A DNA stretch of 64,000 nt from Hybos culiciformis (lineage: Eukaryota > Arthropoda > Insecta > Diptera > Hybotidae), in assembly GCA_964007475.1 (NCBI GenBank), contig OZ023273.1, positions 6,362,176-6,426,175 on the forward strand, written 5' to 3'. The position numbers were made by a program, and so were the translations under genes. Positions within the stretch are counted from its first letter, which is position 1. Every line of letters begins with the position of its first letter. The notes beneath the pieces were generated by a model that had not been told where the DNA came from, did not search any database, and saw only the letters and a program-made list of their open reading frames with translations. Below, one piece after another: positions 14,301-29,300 of this stretch.

Positions 14301-17300
14301 GAAAATTATATTTTTGCCGAAAAAGGATTATTTAAAAATGGTGTACATTTGTATGTAAAATTTAAAATATGCTTAATGAAAATGGGTTGTATTCGTATAT
14401 ATACGGTATAAAAATCCAATATAATTGAATATATTTACATAAATGATATTTATTGACGTGAAGATGAGAAGAAATATGATTTGAAGAAGCGAATGAAAGC
14501 AAGATGAGTTATAAATTTGTAAACATTTTTGACACTATATATTTAGTATTCAAACGAATTAAATTTAATGTAATGAAAAACAAAATTAGGAATAACAAAA
14601 TGGAAAATTTTATTAAAGCTTCTTAATTTTATTAAATATTATTATAAATAAAAATAAAATCATTAGAAGAATGAAAATGCAAAATACATTGCAAATAGAA
14701 CTTATTTTTGAATGCTTGTCCTGGTTTTTGAACTATCATGGAAATGGTTGACCCTCAAATGGCATTACTGATTTCAAATGACAAAAATGCTGTGTCAACA
14801 AACGACATTCTAGTTGACATTCTAACATTGACAAAAAATAAACTTTTCTTACATGTAATTTGTTATTAATTCTTTTTTTTCTTAAGCAGGTAATTTACTT
14901 TAAAAAAAATCCAAATAAAAACAAATATGAAAATTAACTTAAACCGCCATCAAAGTTTCAATTGTTAATTGTTTGTTGAACATTATCTATATCCTTATAA
15001 AATTGAAAACTGACAGGTGGGATTAAAGTTAAGACTTAGGTCGTCTTGGATGATTAATTAAAAAATATTTTTTTGCCTTAAAAAATCTTCAAAATAAGTG
15101 TATAATCAATGTAACGTATATTTAAGAAAATTCATTAATAAAGGTTAGGTTTTTGACGAAATGTGTAATGTAACCCCAACTCAATATAATATCGTTCCAT
15201 CAATTAGATGTAATGATAATGATTGCTACTTTCGATACAATATTCTTTAATAAATGTTTGAATGCTGATCTAATTGTTACCATTGAAAACAGACAGAACT
15301 TGTATGAAAATTTAAAAATATTGAAAACTTGAATTGAAATTTAAAAAAAAATTAAAATAAAAAAATAAAAATAAAAAACTTAATAAAAAATTGAATAAAT
15401 TTTGGTGAAAATTTTTTATTTTGGCTTTTTTTTTTGTTATACATATTGATGAATATTTTACAATTCTCTTCTTCAGTTCGTTGATCTCTTAAGGGAAAAT
15501 ATCTTTTTTTTGGTAGAATTTTTTGTGTGAATAAAATTTTTATAAGGAAAGTCAATTAAGCAAAAAATTCGTATAAAAATATTTTAAATTTTTATAAAAT
15601 GTTATTTTTTTTCTCAAAAAAAAAAAAAAAATACATAGAATTCAGTAAAATGTTGACGCAAGTTTATTTTGTAAAATTTGAAAGCAACCTTTTTAGGACT
15701 TAGTGTTTGCAGAATTGTTTTGTTTTTGTTTGGAATTTATATATAGAACCCTAATTGGACTATGCGCCTACATATTATATTCTACTAAACGAAAGCTGCA
15801 AAGTAAAAAATAAATCCATTTCAATGAATTATATATTCTTATAATTTTTTTTAAATTCAACTTACATTTATATTTAGATAATAAATAGACTGTGGGCAAA
15901 AAGTTTATAAAAATAAAACATTGTCTAGCTAGTTCATGTAACATGTAATATTATCTGCTGTTTTGTTTTCGTGAAACTTATAAAGTTTTAAACGTAAACC
16001 TAAATAGTTGAAATTTTATTTAGGTATATAATTCTTTATAATATTATACGGATGAATTTTCAAGTTTGGGTAATACTAATTATTAAGTATTATCTACTTT
16101 GGAACAGTTTAGTTCTATAAATCGTATATATGTAAATCGACGGAAGCTTGTAAAAGTTTATATTCAACAAAATGTAATATATCAAATTATTTAAAGATGG
16201 TTTGATTTTTAAAATTTTATCTTCAATTAGTATAGAATTTGCACAATTTTATTACAATTACGAATAAATCGACTTGAACCCACAACCTGTTATTTTGTAG
16301 GATAACAAGTCAACGAACACCACGGCAGCGAAGCGACTGTTTTATTCGAGTTGATAATTTATATTTTGGATAATAAAAGAATGAAGTTCTGAATGAAGTA
16401 CTTTGAATTTAAATTAAAATTAATTAAATTCGCAGCATAAATCATAAAACAATTATTTATTCTTGTACCAACATAACATACATAAAAAAATATTGTTTTT
16501 TTGATAGGATTGTAATAATTTTTTTTGACGTTACCATTTTTTTTTTTTTTACAGCAAGAAGTTATGAATTTTCATAAAAACAATTTATATAAATGACGAG
16601 ATGATTTAGAATAAAATATTATAATTTTTTTTTAAACATGAATTTCTTGTATTTCACAGCTGTGGCTGTAAATTTTCCATGTTTTACAGTATAAGTAATA
16701 TCAAACCATTTTTAAAGGAAATTTCATTCTTCAAAATGCAATATTTTTGTCTTCTTTTTTTTTTTTTTTTTTTACATATTCAAGAAAATTATTTTTCTAA
16801 TGTAATTACAACTCTTGTTTAAAAAAAAAAAATTTTATTACTTGACAACGCAAATGTAACTCTTTTATTTTCCAAAAGGGAAATAAAAAAAAATAAAAAA
16901 AAATATAAAATTTAAAAAGAATAAAGAACATGCCATTAAATGAGCATTACACTTCATGTAATATGTGGTTTTTACATCATTAAATTTAATCTTCAATTAA
17001 ATAAACAATAAATCCTTAAAAATAATTCTGTTTAGTTTTTATTTTATTTTTTTAATTTAAGAATAATAAGTGCATGTTGGGATTTTTATGATTTTGGATA
17101 TTTTATTTGTATTCTTATTATGAACAATTATTATAAATGTATAATTAAATTATATAAGAAGAATTATTATTATTACAAACATTACTAATGTTCATATAAT
17201 ACATATTATTTTTTATTACAATTTGACTTCAATGATATTGATCTTGGTAGTTAATTGAAGATAAAATTCACAAAATCGTAAATCCTTTCATTACATAAAT

Positions 17301-20300
17301 TTCTACACTGAAAAAATTCTTACCTTGCTTAAAAAAACATTGTAATTTTTAAAGGAAAATTTTGTCCAAAGATTTATTATTTATTTTAATATCTTTTTTA
17401 TACTTTAAGTTACATACATATTTATTATTTTTTATTTTTAAATCTTTTTAAACCTGATGACGTTTAAGAACAATAATTTATGTATATTTATGTATGTATT
17501 AATACTTTTTATTTTACATGTATACATGTTACATGTTGCTAGGAATGAATAATATTTTTAATCAAAGTTGTAAATTTCCCTAACTACTGCCATCACGAAC
17601 TAAGTTCGTTGATCCTTATTATTGGCTTCATCCTTTTCAATTCTTTTTGTTAGAATTAATTCTTATTGTTACGGAAACTTCAAATATATATTTTAATTGT
17701 ATATTTAAAGTAAAAATAAATTATAAGATAAAAAAATAAAAGAATAGATATTCAATATCTTGATATTTGCCATAGAATTAACAAAAAATAATTAATCTAT
17801 TTTTATCATTCTGGGTCTCAAAAGTTAAATTGTTTCCATGGCATGAAATATTATACTTTTCATTTTTATGTAAGTAGGAAAGTTCTATTATTAAAGCACT
17901 TAAGGATATTTTTTTAATTCAAGTCACGTCTATTTAAAAGATATTAGAACAGTTGATATGATTAATAAACACAGATTATTTTGTAATATATGTAATATAA
18001 TGTAAAAAAAAAATTATTGGTGCAAAAAAAGATATATAATAAATTTGCAATAAATAATGATATGTTTAAAGTGTGGTACTCGTATATAGAATGTTTATGC
18101 TTTTGTTCATCTTTAAGTGTGTAAAAAATATATTTGACAGATTAATCTTAATGCTAGAGATAGAGTCGACGTAATTCACGCGCGTGTACGCACGTAAAAA
18201 ATCAAATTGTATGAAAATGTATGAGACCGGCTATACTCAACGACGTAAAACGTAGCTTACGCGCGTAAAAGTTGAAATATTTTAACTTTCCCAGTATTTT
18301 ACGCCGTACATTGTGGAAATCATTTGTTTATAATTGTGTTGTTTATTTTGTTGTAATTAGAAAAAAAAATTGTGTTGTTTATTTTGTTGTATTTAGAAAA
18401 AAAAAATTTTACAAACAAATAATTATTTAATAAAATAAAAAAGTTCATAAATATAATTATATTCAAAAATAAAAATTAAATAATTATTTATTGCAAATTT
18501 ATTAAAATTTTTTATGTTTTATTAAGTTATAAATAAATTAAAAAGCATTATAAAAATATTACAAACAGAATCCATTTTATTTTTCTAATTTAATTTTTCT
18601 CTTTTGTTTTTCGCATGTGAACGGCGTTGAGCATAACAGGTAAAAAAAACAGGTTTTTTTTAATTTTTTTTACGCGCGCATACGCGCGTGAATTACGTCG
18701 ACTCTATCTCTAGCATAATTCTACATTGTTTATTCAAAATTGTTAAAAACGAAATAGAAATAAATTGAAGCTCACGTAATTAGCTTGGTTTGAATAGTAA
18801 CGTTCATATTATAATAGTTCACAATAACTTTTTTCACATAATCTGATGACCTGATGATGATGATGAAATTATTCAATAATGAATTCATCGAATTTTTTGT
18901 GTAAACCTTACAGAGACATAATATTAACCATGGTTTAATAATATTGTTTACTTTTTTTATGGTTTGTTTTATATATATACTTTATTATTTTATTATTTAT
19001 ATGTATGTATATTAAAAATAAGACCATCATCAATTTGAGTTAAGAAGAGAAAAAACAATTTTAACAAATAAAACATTGTAAATATTTTATTTCAGCTAAC
19101 GCCCAAGAGTTTTTTATAATATTTTCTTGCCTAAAGCAAATTCTTTATCGCTGTATATACATAATTGTAGATTTAATTGCAAATACCCCTGTGTAGAATA
19201 ATTATAAAATAGGAAACTGTAGCCAAAACAAATAATACGCAACTAAATTATCCCGCGGATAAACAAATTTCCTGCTTAAAATGGCTTCATGATAAATAAA
19301 TTCATAGAAAAATAAAATAAATATTAGGAAACAATTTCCAGAAAATCCATTTCTGACAAAGTTTAAATAAATCTTATTAATAAAACTGAATTTCTTCCAA
19401 GAGATATAGAAAATATAATGTGAAGATGATATTTTGGATAAAATATATTTACTAATCGATTTTTCTTTTCCCTTTTTACAATCAAGCCGAAATTTGTTTT
19501 TTTTTAATCCAACTCCGGAAGAATAATCAGAAACAAAAATATATATATTTATGATGATAAGTCTATACATATATTTTTAGACAGGAGACGTAACGTAATA
19601 TGTTGGAATTTCAGCGATGTCTGCAAGGACATAATTAATTAGTCAAGGACAAATCTTTTTAAAATAAATTAATAATCCTGCAACACTGTAAAAATTAAAT
19701 ATATTTTGTTTCATTATTTATTTTTCGGAATATTATTAAAGTGTTATTTGAATTTCGTTTGGTTTTTTTTTCAACTTTTTCTTTGGCAATGAATCGTCAT
19801 TGAGTTCAAAAGACAGATTGTAAATATTTATATTGCTCATTTAGTTAAAAAAAAAAGAAACCAATGAATTTTTCACATTGATGAATTTTCTGAAAAAAAA
19901 AGAACCTCATCTATAAAAAGAAAACTTTATTTGTCAATGTTTTTTTTTTTTTTTTTCGTTTTTATGAATGGAACCTTACCCATAATAACTAAAACGACAA
20001 AATACTTCTTATCTTTCGATATAAAAAAAAATAAAAAATTTAAAAGATCTCCAATCTTTTACGTTCCATTTTAAGAAAAAAAAAAAAAATGTACTATAAA
20101 TTTGCTTCATATAAATATCTGAAATAGGATTTTTGCCTTATTTCATATTAACGATAAGAATTCAAAATTGGGCCTTAGTACATTTTAATGTATCAATGTA
20201 CATGTATTATAACGCATAACTTATATTGTATATAAAATATTTATAACAACAATATCCTTTTGTATATAATCTTTTGTATTTTTTTTTATCTATAAAAACA

Positions 20301-23300
20301 TAAATAGGGTATGGAAATCGTTGTTGTTTACATAAATAAAACATATATTTTTTTTTTACATATGTGATATGATATGTTATAGATATCTATAACGTAGGCA
20401 CATGTATTTTTCGAAAGGAAAGTCAATTGGATACCAATATCTTTATTTGTTAAAAATTCTAAACTAATTTAAGGTACTTTACATAAAATACGAATTTTAT
20501 ATATATACATAATACTTATATGAAATACATTTGGAATAAGATCTACAGCATATTATTAAAATTGAATGAGATATATTAGATTTACGTTTTATTATGTAAA
20601 GATAAAAAGATTTATTTTTGATATCTTTCTTCTTTTTTAATGTCGATTTAAAGTTTTTATTTCAATTTAGGACATTACAATAAATCTTTTAAATTACTAG
20701 AAAATTTAAATTTTTTTTTAATAATATCTGAAACTTGTTGTATAATTAATCAATATAGGATGGCAATAGAATTATTTCGTAAATTTTATATACAAATATT
20801 CCTGCTTTGAATGATAAGCGGAAATCTTTGGATTTCGTAATAAGATTCATGTTAAGATAAATATGAAGATATATACCAAAAGTGGCTTTACTTTTCTTGA
20901 AAATCGGAATGCAAGATCGACCTTAAATTTACATAACTTTTTTCTTAATTTTAAATACATAATTCAAGCAATTGCTCTTAAAAATGGAAATTTTTCATGA
21001 TGAACGAAAACCAATATTACATCATTATCATTTTAAACATAATTTCTTACTCGACCTATTTATATGTTTTCAGCGGGTCTTCTTTTTTTGAAAAATATCA
21101 AATTTTTTAAGAATTATTAACAAAAAAACTATTTAGTCACCAAATCAGATTTCTATTATTACTTTTGAATATGAAAAGTTTTTTAATACTTTTGTTGACA
21201 ACTGGGACTTCAGAAATAATATTTTCGATTGATTGCACTTAATAATTCGGTAATAGTTCTGTGTTTGCTTGAAGATCAAACTTATTGCTCATATTCAAAG
21301 AGCGATCGAGCAGTCGATCCCGTTTGGCCACCCCTGGTATATACTGTAGAAAGAGTGTAGTGAGGACTATTTGATGCATACTAATTGAAGACTCTTCGAC
21401 TTTTAAGTTTGAATTTTCCTTCTAATTTTTCCGATATAATAATTTGATCATAAATTTGACATTTATTTTAACAATGTTGTTTGGTTACATTAAGTAGGTA
21501 TGTACTTTTTTTTTAATTTTTAATAGTTTTTAAAACTATTAGAAAAAATAATTATGGTATTATAAATAAATTATAAAATTTTAAAGATAAAAATAATTGC
21601 CTTAAAAATTATCTTAAATAATAAGGATATTTAATTATCCAAAAAAAAATTTAACAAAATATGTACTATATTAGTACTACACAAGTAGGTATTTAATGTT
21701 AAACTTTTCATGGTCAATTTTATTTTGAAATATGGTTTCCGATAATGAAGTATTTTATTTTTATTTTTACCCTAAAAATATATTTAATGTGAATATATTT
21801 TATAAAGAAAGATATTCTTGTTGTCCTAATAATGATGATGTATTACACATTTAACGTTCACAACAAAATATGTTTTATAAAACTTACGTACTTATTATAT
21901 AATAATAAAAGGAAATATCAAAATAATTGAAAGAGAAAAATTATTTTAAATATATAATTATATAAAAATTATATATATAAATTGATAATAGTATCACGTT
22001 TAAGAGCTTTTACGATCTGCAGAAAAAAAAAAATATATGTTTTGACCAAAAAATATGTCAAAACATAACGCACTCTAAATTATCAAGTCTATTTATTATT
22101 TTGAACTAAAATCATTTCTTGGGATCAATTATACGAAATTATATAATATTATTTATACATAATTCATGATTGGAATAACAATTTTTGTTAGATAACAAGA
22201 TGATGTAAATCTGTATGTAAGGATACTACAATGTATATAGATGTAAACTCTATTTTCTTTCAAGAAATTATTTGAGAAAATTTTTTCCTCTTTAGATGCT
22301 GTACAACAATTGAAGCACTTTAAAACTTAATAAACTGTTATAATGATTTTCTAAAAATAAAATAAAAATTCTATTCTATAACAACATATTCTATGAAATT
22401 ATTATTAATTTTGTTTTTAAATATAATTTTCTCGTTTTTCTCTCAGTTGTCATTTACTAAGATTTTTACCATTATAATATTAGAATAATCTTCTTCATTT
22501 TTGATAAAATCTAATGGTACTAAAATTAGAATTTTTTAAATAAATATATTATTTAATCAATCTGAAACATTCATATATAGTGTAATTCTATAAAGAAACT
22601 ATCGATTTGTCGATGGAATCATTTCTTATACCAATAGAATACGGAATACCCTTTACTGCTTAAATAAAATAAAAAACAAATTAATTCTAAATTGAAAATA
22701 AAATATACATGTAATTCTATGCAAAAAGAATAATTGTATTAAAAAAAAAAGTTATGAGAAATAATATAAAACTTAAAAATTACATTATCCTTTCTAACAC
22801 TTTTTTTTTTTTTGCTTATAATCAATGGGTCAAAGAAATCATATTGGTTTGATTATATGTTAAAAAAAAAAAGATTTGTTTTTTTTTTTCACTTCTACAA
22901 GATATTTTTTTTCAATATTTTTTCCCTCATCAAAATTAGTTGTTCATGTTTTCATTTTCATTTTTCTGAATTTTCAAATAATATCGTATTTTTCCCTCAT
23001 GTCTTTTTAATACTTTGGAAAAAAAAAAACATGAAATAAAAAAAAAATAAATAAATTGAAAGAAGAGATTCAAGTAGATTTTTACGATTATCTGAAATCA
23101 AATAAAGTTTTCTGTTGAAGAAAAAAAAAAACTATATATTTTTCTTCTTTGTTTAAATAGATTAAGCAACTTCAAAAGATTGTGTAATTTTCCTTTTTTG
23201 GATTTGTGAAATTGTTAAAAAAAAAATTGGGTTCGAATATTTCACATTTTCTTCAACTTCGTTTGTGGACGATTTAAAATCCTCCAAAGGTGACATTTAC

Positions 23301-26300
23301 GAGCTATAACGACTCAATTTAATTTAATTTAGAGAACTGAATAAAAAATTTTCAAATTATAAAATAACATCAAAACTATATTCTGTTTCAGATTCTGATT
23401 TATGTAAAACCTCTAGTGACAGATTCTGTCGCTGAATTCTTTTGCAAAATTCTGGAACAGTATTCCGATTCTGATTCAGATTCTGTAAAATCGTACCTTT
23501 ACATGCTATTTTACAAAACTTTTTCCATGAACAAAGACGAATAATAAATTCAATTTAAATTTTTCAATAATTTTCTTTTTGAACGAATCTAAGAGTGGAA
23601 ATTCAATAAAAGTAAATTAATATAGAAAAAAAAAATTTGGTACAAATTATTTTATTATTTCGCAATGCTCTGTCTATGATGTTAATCAATCTGTAGGCAT
23701 GTTGTATAATTTTGATTTAAACGTACTCTCAGCAAATTTTGTCCCCAGCATCCTCTATACGGAATCTATAATTAATCTAAAATTAAATCTTTGTATTTAA
23801 TGTTCCAATAATGATTTGGGTTTATTTTCTAACTATTTATATTTATTGGTGTCATGAAAGTTAAAAAAGGGTTAAATATCTTTGAATATATCGTAAAGAA
23901 AATCGATATTTTAATTTGGAAAGAAGAAGCCTGTTGAAGGTTTCAATTTATAATTATTTATCTTTAGATCCAAATATATTGTTAATTTTAAAATTTTTTA
24001 TTTCTATAAAACCAGCGTGGTTTAAAATTAAGTACCAAATATATTTATATAGTGACTGAATGACCGAATAAAATCCTTTTGAATCAAATAATTTTTTCTT
24101 TTTATTCAATTTAAAGGAAGTGTTAAAACTGTGCAAAAAGTAAATTTAAATCCTTTCTTTGTTATTATGGATTTTAAATTTTACGATTTATAAATTTACT
24201 TAAAAGAGGGAAAATTTCTTACAAATTATAGAAACTTTTTCTTTTAAAATGTGAATGACCGCGTTTTTCATTTACAAAATAAAAAAAGAAAAAATAATAT
24301 TTTATGCTAAAACTCTAACTAACTACATATGTTTATATATAAAATATATTTTTATATTTAGTTAAACGTATACCTATCTATATAATATATAATGCATTAT
24401 TAAATAAAATATGTATGGATGTTGGTCATATATGTCTTTATTTTCCAAATTATCCATTATATAGTATATATGATCCTGGCGCGAAAATTGTTTCGCTCTA
24501 GCCTAGTCTTTATTAATAATAATAATTAACAATTATTAAGAAAGTTTCCTGTCAATAAGTGGTTGAAAATGGTGCTAAAATAGTCGATCAAATGCCATGA
24601 AAAACCAGCCTAAATCATTTACGGAAAACAATCTTTCCAATAGTACCGATTTCGTCCAACTCGGTTCATTGGCTTCGAAGTTTATAAGTGCATGTACAAA
24701 AGGAATACCATCTTTATAGAATATAGATAGAAAAAGAAGATAGATAGATAATTAGATAGAAGATAGATGCATAAATTTTTATTTTTATTTTCAAAGTATT
24801 AAAATGCTTTGACGATAGTGTTATGATGCATATTAAAATAATCATAGTTCAATAGCAATTGAAATAACATATATTTATTCGTATAAAATTGGAAAATATT
24901 ACATAATTCTCGCAACTATTCGAATTGATGTTTAATATAAAAATAGGTATGTATGAGCAACAAATATTAAAATCCTTGCTAATGATGTTGTTAAGAAATT
25001 TATGTACAAATAATTTGAAAATAGTTAAACGCAATCAACTGCTATAAAATAAAAAAAAATACTTTTGACGTCTTTTTTATTAAAAAAAAAAAATCTAAAA
25101 AAATAAAGTTATTTGTGGATGATTATATTTTGAAATATAATGATTTCTTAAGAAATTTACAAGAAGCGTATAATATGTAAATATTTCAAAATAAGTATAC
25201 AATGTGTTCTTAATAATATTTTTCCTAAAAACAATTTTCTTGGCCATTTTCTTTGTGAATTATTTATTAGTGCAATACAAACAAGAAAAGATATATGACG
25301 TAAATTTTCTGAAAAGTTAATTTAATAAAGCCATAAAGTAAAATTTATATGTTGATTATAATTTTGGATTATCTTAATGGAATAAGAGTTCATAAAATAT
25401 TCAGAATCCCGCATCCTTAAAGTTAAAGATTAATTCTTTTATGTTGTATATAGTAAAACTACAATGCAAACAAACATTATTGCAATAATGTGGAAAAAAA
25501 AAACAGAGTGCTGAATTTCTTATAAATTTATAAAACTTTCGTGTATTACGCATTTTAAATGAAAATTTAACATTTAATAAGTAAATTTAAAATTTTAAGG
25601 CATAATAAGAGTAAGCTTCTTTTCCATTGGGGATGTAACTACCGCATCTGAGACAAATTTCGAAGTAATTTTTTGTAATTTTAAAAAATATATTTAAACC
25701 TGCATTTTAAGTTCTACATCAATTTGAATATAAATATTTATTTTATTTATATAATTCTGGGAAATTAAACTGATTGAAATTTAATTATGAAAAGAATGAG
25801 AATTAAATTTTAATCAAAAAATTTTTAAAAACTATAATTTAAATGTTTATTCTTGTACAAGAATTTATTTTAAAGTTGGAAATTTGAAAATTTAATTTTC
25901 ATTAATATCTAATGACAAAATTAAAGGCCACGAATATTTTCGACAGTATTGCGAAATTATTTTCTATCAAGTTCTTAATAGTGGACATGTTATGAAAATT
26001 TGTTATTCTTGCGAGTTGTGTATACACACAAACGAGTCATATTTATATCACGAGACCGAAGGTCGAGTGATATAATATTGACGAATGGCTATGTGTTTGT
26101 CTGTATACACAACGAGCTGTATAACAAATTTGATTAACATGGATACTGCTTTAATGTGCATGTGAGAGGGAGTTGCAAAGAGAGAATATAGAGATAATTT
26201 ATAATAAAAAATAAAGATAAAAGAAGACAAGGGAATTTTTCCACGTTAATTATCCTTTAATTTCTCTTTCTTTTAGAGATAAAAGAAGAAAAGGGAAATA

Positions 26301-29300
26301 TTGTGAGTGTGAGAGATATAATTTTTGTTTATAGTATTACGCAGTTCAAAATGAAGTAAATATAGGGAAATGTAAATACAATTTACATCACAGGGAAATG
26401 TAAATATAATTTACATTTTCCTATAATTGCATGTGTATTGATGCATGCAATGGACCATTTACCGAGCTAAATTTGCAAATGTAAATACAACTTACCGAAG
26501 ATATGCACATTAAAAGCTTATTAAGTACAAAATGACATAGATTTTATATATAAACGAAAAAATTTCTCTAATACAAAGCTTATCTTAATTTTAACTTATA
26601 TTTTTCTAAAGAATAATATAAAAATAAATAATATTATTTTTATTTGAAAATAAATTAAAATTAAAAAAATTTAATAATTCTTTAATAATATATTATATTT
26701 TAATAAAAAAAAAAAAACTTGAAAATTTATTATTCTTCAATAGCAATTTTTTTTACAATATTTTTCATTTGATTAAATCTAATAAATATAAATTGAATTG
26801 TAATCATTTTTATGTAAAAAAAAAATAAAATAGAAACTGAAAAAAAAAAAAAATAAATAAATAAATAAAAATATTTTTTTATATTAGCTAGACATAAAAT
26901 TTGAAATTATATCATAGAATTGAAAATCCTATAATCTTAAGAAGCTTTAAGGATTTTCAATACGAAACAGAATAAAAACAACTGAAATAATATTAAAATA
27001 AATAAAAAATAAAAAATCAATGCTGAATGAAATCGGCAGCAACATGCTAAGGAAAATTGTATTCGTTTTTTTTTTTTTTTTGTGCATTTTAGATTTTATA
27101 CATAAAACATAATAAAAAAATCTTTTTTTCCATAATTTTTTTATTTTCTTTTTTTATATATTAAATTTATTTACTTTGTATTTTTCATATTCATGAAATC
27201 AATAAAAAAAAGTACCTACACTTACACAAGACAATAATAATGGAATTGATAAGAAAATACAGTGCAAAAAACAAAATTGCCAAGGTCAAGGATCACAATG
27301 TCTGCCGTCCGTCGTCGTTTTTGAATTTCACTTTTATGCCCAAGAAATTTTTGTATTTTCCTAAGTATATTATTTTCTTCATTTTTTTTTTTGTTTGAGA
27401 TAAAACATTATAAATTTGAAGATGATACGTTAGAGTGATTCGTTTTTATAATTTTTTTTTTAATTCTAGAGATTATCTGCTGGACGTATCTATACTGTAT
27501 TTTGCAGATTAAAAAAGTAAAATTAATCTGATATTATATTGATCAGGATCATTTATAATTATAGTCAGAGAATCAAAAATTTTATAATTATACAATGTTT
27601 ATTAATTTAATGTGTTAGATGGAGCGTATTTAATGATGTCTGGATAATTGAAGTTTTATTATAATAATATTATTTAAGTTATATTATTTATAGTTATAAA
27701 TTAACTACAAAAAGATGTATAATCTATATAAAAAATACTGTTTTACATATTTTATAAATTAAAAATAATTTATTTTATGAGAAATTACTAATTTTAAACA
27801 ATATGTGTCGGACCCACTCCAAGAAAAAAAAAAAATCTTATTCTTGAGTATATCTATAATTAAATAAAATAATCACATGAGCCTCTCATCACAGCAAAAA
27901 TTACATGGAATAATGAAAAACAGGTGGATTTATATTTTTTTTTTTATACATATAATAAATAAATTATTGATCCTAGAGAACTCTCAGAAAATGATTTCAC
28001 AAATTACATGAATTGAATTTAAAAGGAATATAAGTATGAAAGATTTTTATTTTTCGCGAGTGAAAAAATTCATTGAACCTAACTCAAGAATTTATAATTA
28101 ATAGATGAACGCTTTGATTTTTTTTTTCTATTTTATTCAATTATGGGATGTGGGGAGATTTTTACGTGATTTTATTTGATAAGTAATTAAACATTACGAT
28201 TAAACATTATTCATAAGACTATATCCACAATAAAATTTAATAATATTATAACATTGTATAAAAGTGTACTTATAGGGTGTACAAGCCATTGACATATGAA
28301 ACGACTGCGTAAGGACTGTTAATTTTAATTTTTATTAAAAAAAATTATTATTTTGCACAGAAAACTAAGGTAAATTTATTTAGATTAAAATTAAGTTTGA
28401 GACATGTGGGTAAATTAAAAGAAAGCCAAATGTTTGCACTTCAAATAAACTTTGATCTTGTCGAGAAATCTTTTTATAACATCGAATTTTTTCATTATGC
28501 TTATTTTTTATATCTTGGAAAAAACACTAAAAAGATCTTACGTGTTTTCCAAAAAGTAACGACGAAAAGGACCATGTTTTGGTTTTTCCGTAGACAAATC
28601 TTTTATGTAAAAAAGTCCTGGGTTGTAGGAAAATAAATACCTTTGGGAAAATTAAAGAATTGAGAAGGGATTGAGAAAAAAATAGTATTTCACATATTGT
28701 TCCTATTTGTTCTGCCTCTTTTTTTCCTTTCTATTTCCATTTTTGGAAGAAAGACTTTATTCATAATTTTTTTAATATCAATGTTTTCAAAATTCTTAGA
28801 ATTTAATGTATATCATAACATTTATTTTGGTAATAATTTTGTCTAAAATTACTAATTTGTTACCCTTATCTGCTTTTACGTAAATTAACATTTTTATTAT
28901 TTTACTATATTTTTGGCATTGAGCCAAAATGTTTGGCCTTGAGCTTAATAGTATATCATATATACTATATCTATATCCATTAAAAAATTCAAATATACAG
29001 ACAAAGATTTGAGTTGGATTGTTTTGCGCTTAAAAATATTTTTAAAAATAGTAGAGTAAAAATATAATCTTGGCCTTATTAATAAATAGAAAATCAATTG
29101 AATCATCTTTAATTTAATTTATTTTCAAATTTCAAGATTATTATTGCTCAATTGATTTTGATTAATTATTCCCTATAAAAAACTAAATTATTTTTTTTTT
29201 TTATCTAGAACAAAATTTTTTACAGAGTGTAGGTACGTCTAATTAATAAAATACGCATTTGTGATATAAAAGTCTACGCATTTTATATAATTTTATTTGA

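Noticed and set aside
19202..19570. 122-codon minus-strand frame
   Set aside because: Composition is the Phe/Ile/Lys/Tyr mix of random AT-rich DNA, with no motif, splice context or start context of note.
28397..28636. 79-codon plus-strand frame
   Set aside because: Somewhat better composition than its neighbours, but no recognisable motif, no ATG at its start and no flanking exon.
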